Origin: 39-52-133 sp041488395
GTDB lineage: Bacteria; Pseudomonadota; Gammaproteobacteria; Burkholderiales; Gallionellaceae
NCBI GenBank assembly: GCA_041488395.1
Contig: JBGPPE010000143.1
Span: 1-6,656, forward strand
DNA length: 6,656 nucleotides
Direction: 5' to 3'
Both the position numbers and the translations under genes were made by a program. Below the pieces are notes generated by a model. It was not told where the DNA came from and ran no database searches. It worked only from the letters and a program-made list of their open reading frames with translations. Numbering within the stretch: position 1 is the stretch's first letter; each line of letters opens with the position of its first letter. Below are positions 5,125-6,656 of the stretch, one piece after another.

Positions 5125-6111
5125 ATGCAAAGCAGGATGGACGGGCTGCAACGACAGTGGTACAAAATTACACCGCTGCACCTGTTGCTGCTGCCAATCA
5201 GTCTGCTCTTCTATCTGCTGTCTGCCTCACGTCGCCTGTTCTATCGTCTCGGTATATTTCATAGCGTCAAGATTCCTGTCCCGGTGATTATCGTGGGCAA
5301 CATCACCGTGGGCGGCAGCGGAAAAACGCCGCTTACGCTATGGCTGGCACAGCAGCTGATTGCACATGGCCATCGCCCCGGCATCATCAGCCGCGGCTTT
5401 GGCGGCAGCAGCGCAACGCCGCAAGAAGTTTTTCTCGATAGCAGCCCGGACAACATGGGTGACGAACCTGTGTTGATGGCACAACGCAAACTCTGTCCGG
5501 TATGGGTGGGACGTGATCGTCCAGCAACGGCCCAGGCGCTGTTACAAGCTCACCCGCAATGCAATGTCATTATCAGCGACGACGGCCTGCAGCATTACCG
5601 TTTGCAACGCGATGTGGAAATTGCCGTGGTGGATGGGGTGCGTCGCTTTGGCAACGGCCTGCTGCTACCAGCGGGGCCACTGCGCGAACTGCCATCGCGA
5701 CTGCGCCAGGTGGATGCCGTCGTCACCAATGGCGGGGAAGCCGGCAGCAACGAATTTGCCATGCAGCTTAACGGCGTGCAGTTCTACAATCTGCGCAACC
5801 CGGCCAGAACGGCCACGGCGGCGAATTTTCAGGGCCAGCGCGTGCACGCCGTTGCCGGCATCGGCCACCCCGAGCGCTTCTTTGCCCACCTGCAGCAGCT
5901 GGGCCTGAGCCCGCAAACCCACCCTTTCCCCGACCATCACCGCTATTGCGCAGCCGATCTGGCGTTCGGCGATGACAACGCCATACTCATGACCGAAAAA
6001 GATGCGGTAAAATGCCTCTCGTTCGCCCCTGGGAATTGCTGGGTACTGCGTGTAGATGCGCAGCTGGATACGGCTCTCATTCAACTTATACTAAAAAAGA
6101 TCACGCCCTAA
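5125..6111 (+). CDS. lpxK: Tetraacyldisaccharide 4'-kinase (lipid A synthesis)
   Basis: LpxK phosphorylates the 4' position of the lipid A disaccharide precursor with ATP at the inner face of the inner membrane, giving lipid IVA. At 328 residues it equals the E. coli enzyme in length as I recall it. Visible features are an N-terminal hydrophobic anchor (about 16-33), the P-loop GNITVGGSGKT (58-68), ISRGFGG (88-94), MGDEP (111-115), SDDGLQHYRL (151-160, holding the catalytic DD pair region), GNGLLLPAGPLRE (176-188), FPDHH (268-272) and TEKDAVKC (290-297). The ATG at 5125 is 2 bases past exbD; ATG 5137 is a possible shorter start, but the family usually has a few residues before the QWY motif. 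The ribosome site is weak, so coupling to exbD translation is likely. In E. coli this gene follows msbA rather than exbBD. Confidence 0.97.
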   Translation: MQSRMDGLQRQWYKITPLHLLLLPISLLFYLLSASRRLFYRLGIFHSVKIPVPVIIVGNITVGGSGKTPLTLWLAQQLIAHGHRPGIISRGFGGSSATPQEVFLDSSPDNMGDEPVLMAQRKLCPVWVGRDRPATAQALLQAHPQCNVIISDDGLQHYRLQRDVEIAVVDGVRRFGNGLLLPAGPLRELPSRLRQVDAVVTNGGEAGSNEFAMQLNGVQFYNLRNPARTATAANFQGQRVHAVAGIGHPERFFAHLQQLGLSPQTHPFPDHHRYCAADLAFGDDNAILMTEKDAVKCLSFAPGNCWVLRVDAQLDTALIQLILKKITP

Positions 6112-6296
6112 TGGATCCTAAATTACTCGACATCCTGGTTTGCCCGCTGTGCAAATCACCTTTGATTTACCGCAAGGCAGAGCAGGAACTGATCTGCAAG
6201 GCAGACCGGCTGGCATTCTCCATTCAGGACGGCATTCCCGTCATGCTGGCCGATGAGGCGCGCAAACTGACCCTGGAAGACATAGAAAAACTCTGA
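6111..6296 (+). CDS. ycaR: YcaR-type Trm112 family small protein
   Basis: This 61-residue protein (MDPKLLDILVCPLCKSPL at the start) belongs to the UPF0434/Trm112 family. These are small proteins, many of them zinc-binding, that lie between lpxK and kdsB in many Gram-negative bacteria. Cysteines C11, C14 and C29 and the DGIPVML segment (40-46) are present. Only three cysteines are seen, as I recall also for E. coli YcaR, so zinc binding may be incomplete. The chosen ATG overlaps the lpxK stop by one base (TAATG), which fits the family length; longer upstream starts in this frame lie inside lpxK and add no family sequence. Eukaryotic and some bacterial Trm112 relatives activate methyltransferases; the role of this subgroup is not established. 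Confidence 0.92.
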   Translation: MDPKLLDILVCPLCKSPLIYRKAEQELICKADRLAFSIQDGIPVMLADEARKLTLEDIEKL

Positions 6297-6656
6297 TGCT
6301 GGCTTTTCACGTCGTCATCCCGGCACGCTTCAGTTCTACCCGTCTGCCCGGCAAACCGCTGCTGCCGATCGCCGGCAAGCCGATGGTGATCCGTGTGGCC
6401 GAACAGGCCGCGCAAAGCGGCGCACAACAGATCTGGATCGCCACCGACCACCAGCCCATCATGGCAGCCGTGCACGAGCATGGCTTCAAGGGCTGCATGA
6501 CCCGCGCGGAGCACCCCAGCGGCACCGACCGCATCGCCGAAGTCGTGGCGCAACACAACTGGCCCGATGACACCATCGTGGTCAACGTGCAGGGCGATGA
6601 ACCGCTGATCCCGCCGCAGCTGATCCGCGCCGTAGCCCAGCATCTGCACGACCACC
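6296..6656 (+). CDS. kdsB: CMP-Kdo synthetase, first 120 codons (3' end outside window)
   Basis: KdsB couples CTP and Kdo to CMP-Kdo in the cytoplasm, the activated sugar for the inner core of lipopolysaccharide. The visible part begins MLAFHVVIPARFSSTRLPGKPL, the nucleotide-binding signature (R11, K20), and continues with IWIATDH (46-52), CMTRAEHPSGTDRIAEVV (67-84) and the metal-binding VNVQGDEP (96-103, D101). This is about half of the usual ~250 residues. The ATG overlaps the ycaR stop by one base (TGATG; the A of the stop is the A of the start). It shares the operon with lpxK, whose product is modified by Kdo addition soon afterwards in the pathway. Confidence 0.97.
   Translation, partial: MLAFHVVIPARFSSTRLPGKPLLPIAGKPMVIRVAEQAAQSGAQQIWIATDHQPIMAAVHEHGFKGCMTRAEHPSGTDRIAEVVAQHNWPDDTIVVNVQGDEPLIPPQLIRAVAQHLHDH

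Noticed and set aside
6012..6110. Longer start for the YcaR-type protein
   Set aside because: The extra residues come from the lpxK coding region in another frame, and the family begins at the MDPKLLDILVCP segment.
6224..6655. 143-codon open frame on the minus strand
   Set aside because: Antisense to ycaR and kdsB; the plus strand encodes unmistakable KdsB motifs.
1..6656. tRNA, rRNA, CRISPR arrays or riboswitches
   Set aside because: No cloverleaf, rRNA-like conserved segment, regularly spaced short repeat or known riboswitch core was seen in the two intergenic regions.

Overview
This window looks like a chromosomal segment of a betaproteobacterium, probably in the Nitrosomonadales/Methylophilales/Gallionellales neighbourhood. 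That placement rests on gene content and protein similarity recalled from memory, not on a search. The housekeeping genes xseA, exbB, exbD, lpxK, a ycaR-type Trm112 protein and kdsB are clear by motif. The order exbB-exbD-lpxK-ycaR-kdsB is a familiar betaproteobacterial arrangement for outer-membrane and lipopolysaccharide functions.

Layout. Bases 1-734 (minus) hold the first 244 codons of xseA, which runs off the left edge. Bases 735-1133 are non-coding and hold repeat copy 1. Bases 1134-3588 (minus) hold a tightly coupled two-gene signalling operon: an HDOD-domain protein is transcribed first, and a class III adenylate cyclase with an unrecognised N-terminal half starts one base after its stop codon. 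Bases 3589-4090 are non-coding and hold repeat copy 2. From 4091 to the right edge (plus) the genes exbB, exbD, lpxK, ycaR and kdsB follow with gaps of 3 and 2 bases and then two one-base overlaps. kdsB is cut by the window edge.

The main discovery is that the two non-coding regions are diverged direct copies of each other. They align with a constant offset of 2925 bases (2924 after one single-base gap), from inside the 5' end of xseA to beyond the end of a perfectly conserved 45-base block. The signalling operon sits between the copies, and copy 2 even carries a decayed relic of the xseA start. The simplest reading is that an ancestral xseA-exbB intergenic region was duplicated, or a divergent homologous copy was integrated, and the HDOD-cyclase module now occupies the space between. 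In that case the module is transcribed from what was an xseA upstream region. The best-conserved parts contain perfect DnaA-box sequences (TTATCCACA facing TGTGCATAA) beside AT-rich DNA, so the repeat may bind DnaA as an origin-like, titration or regulatory site.

How the genes work together. xseA acts in DNA repair. The rightward operon links a proton-driven inner-membrane motor (ExbB/ExbD) with lipid A 4'-kinase (LpxK) and CMP-Kdo synthetase (KdsB). The inserted operon probably makes cAMP in response to an unknown signal. Nothing in the sequence links it directly to the flanking genes except the shared repeat.
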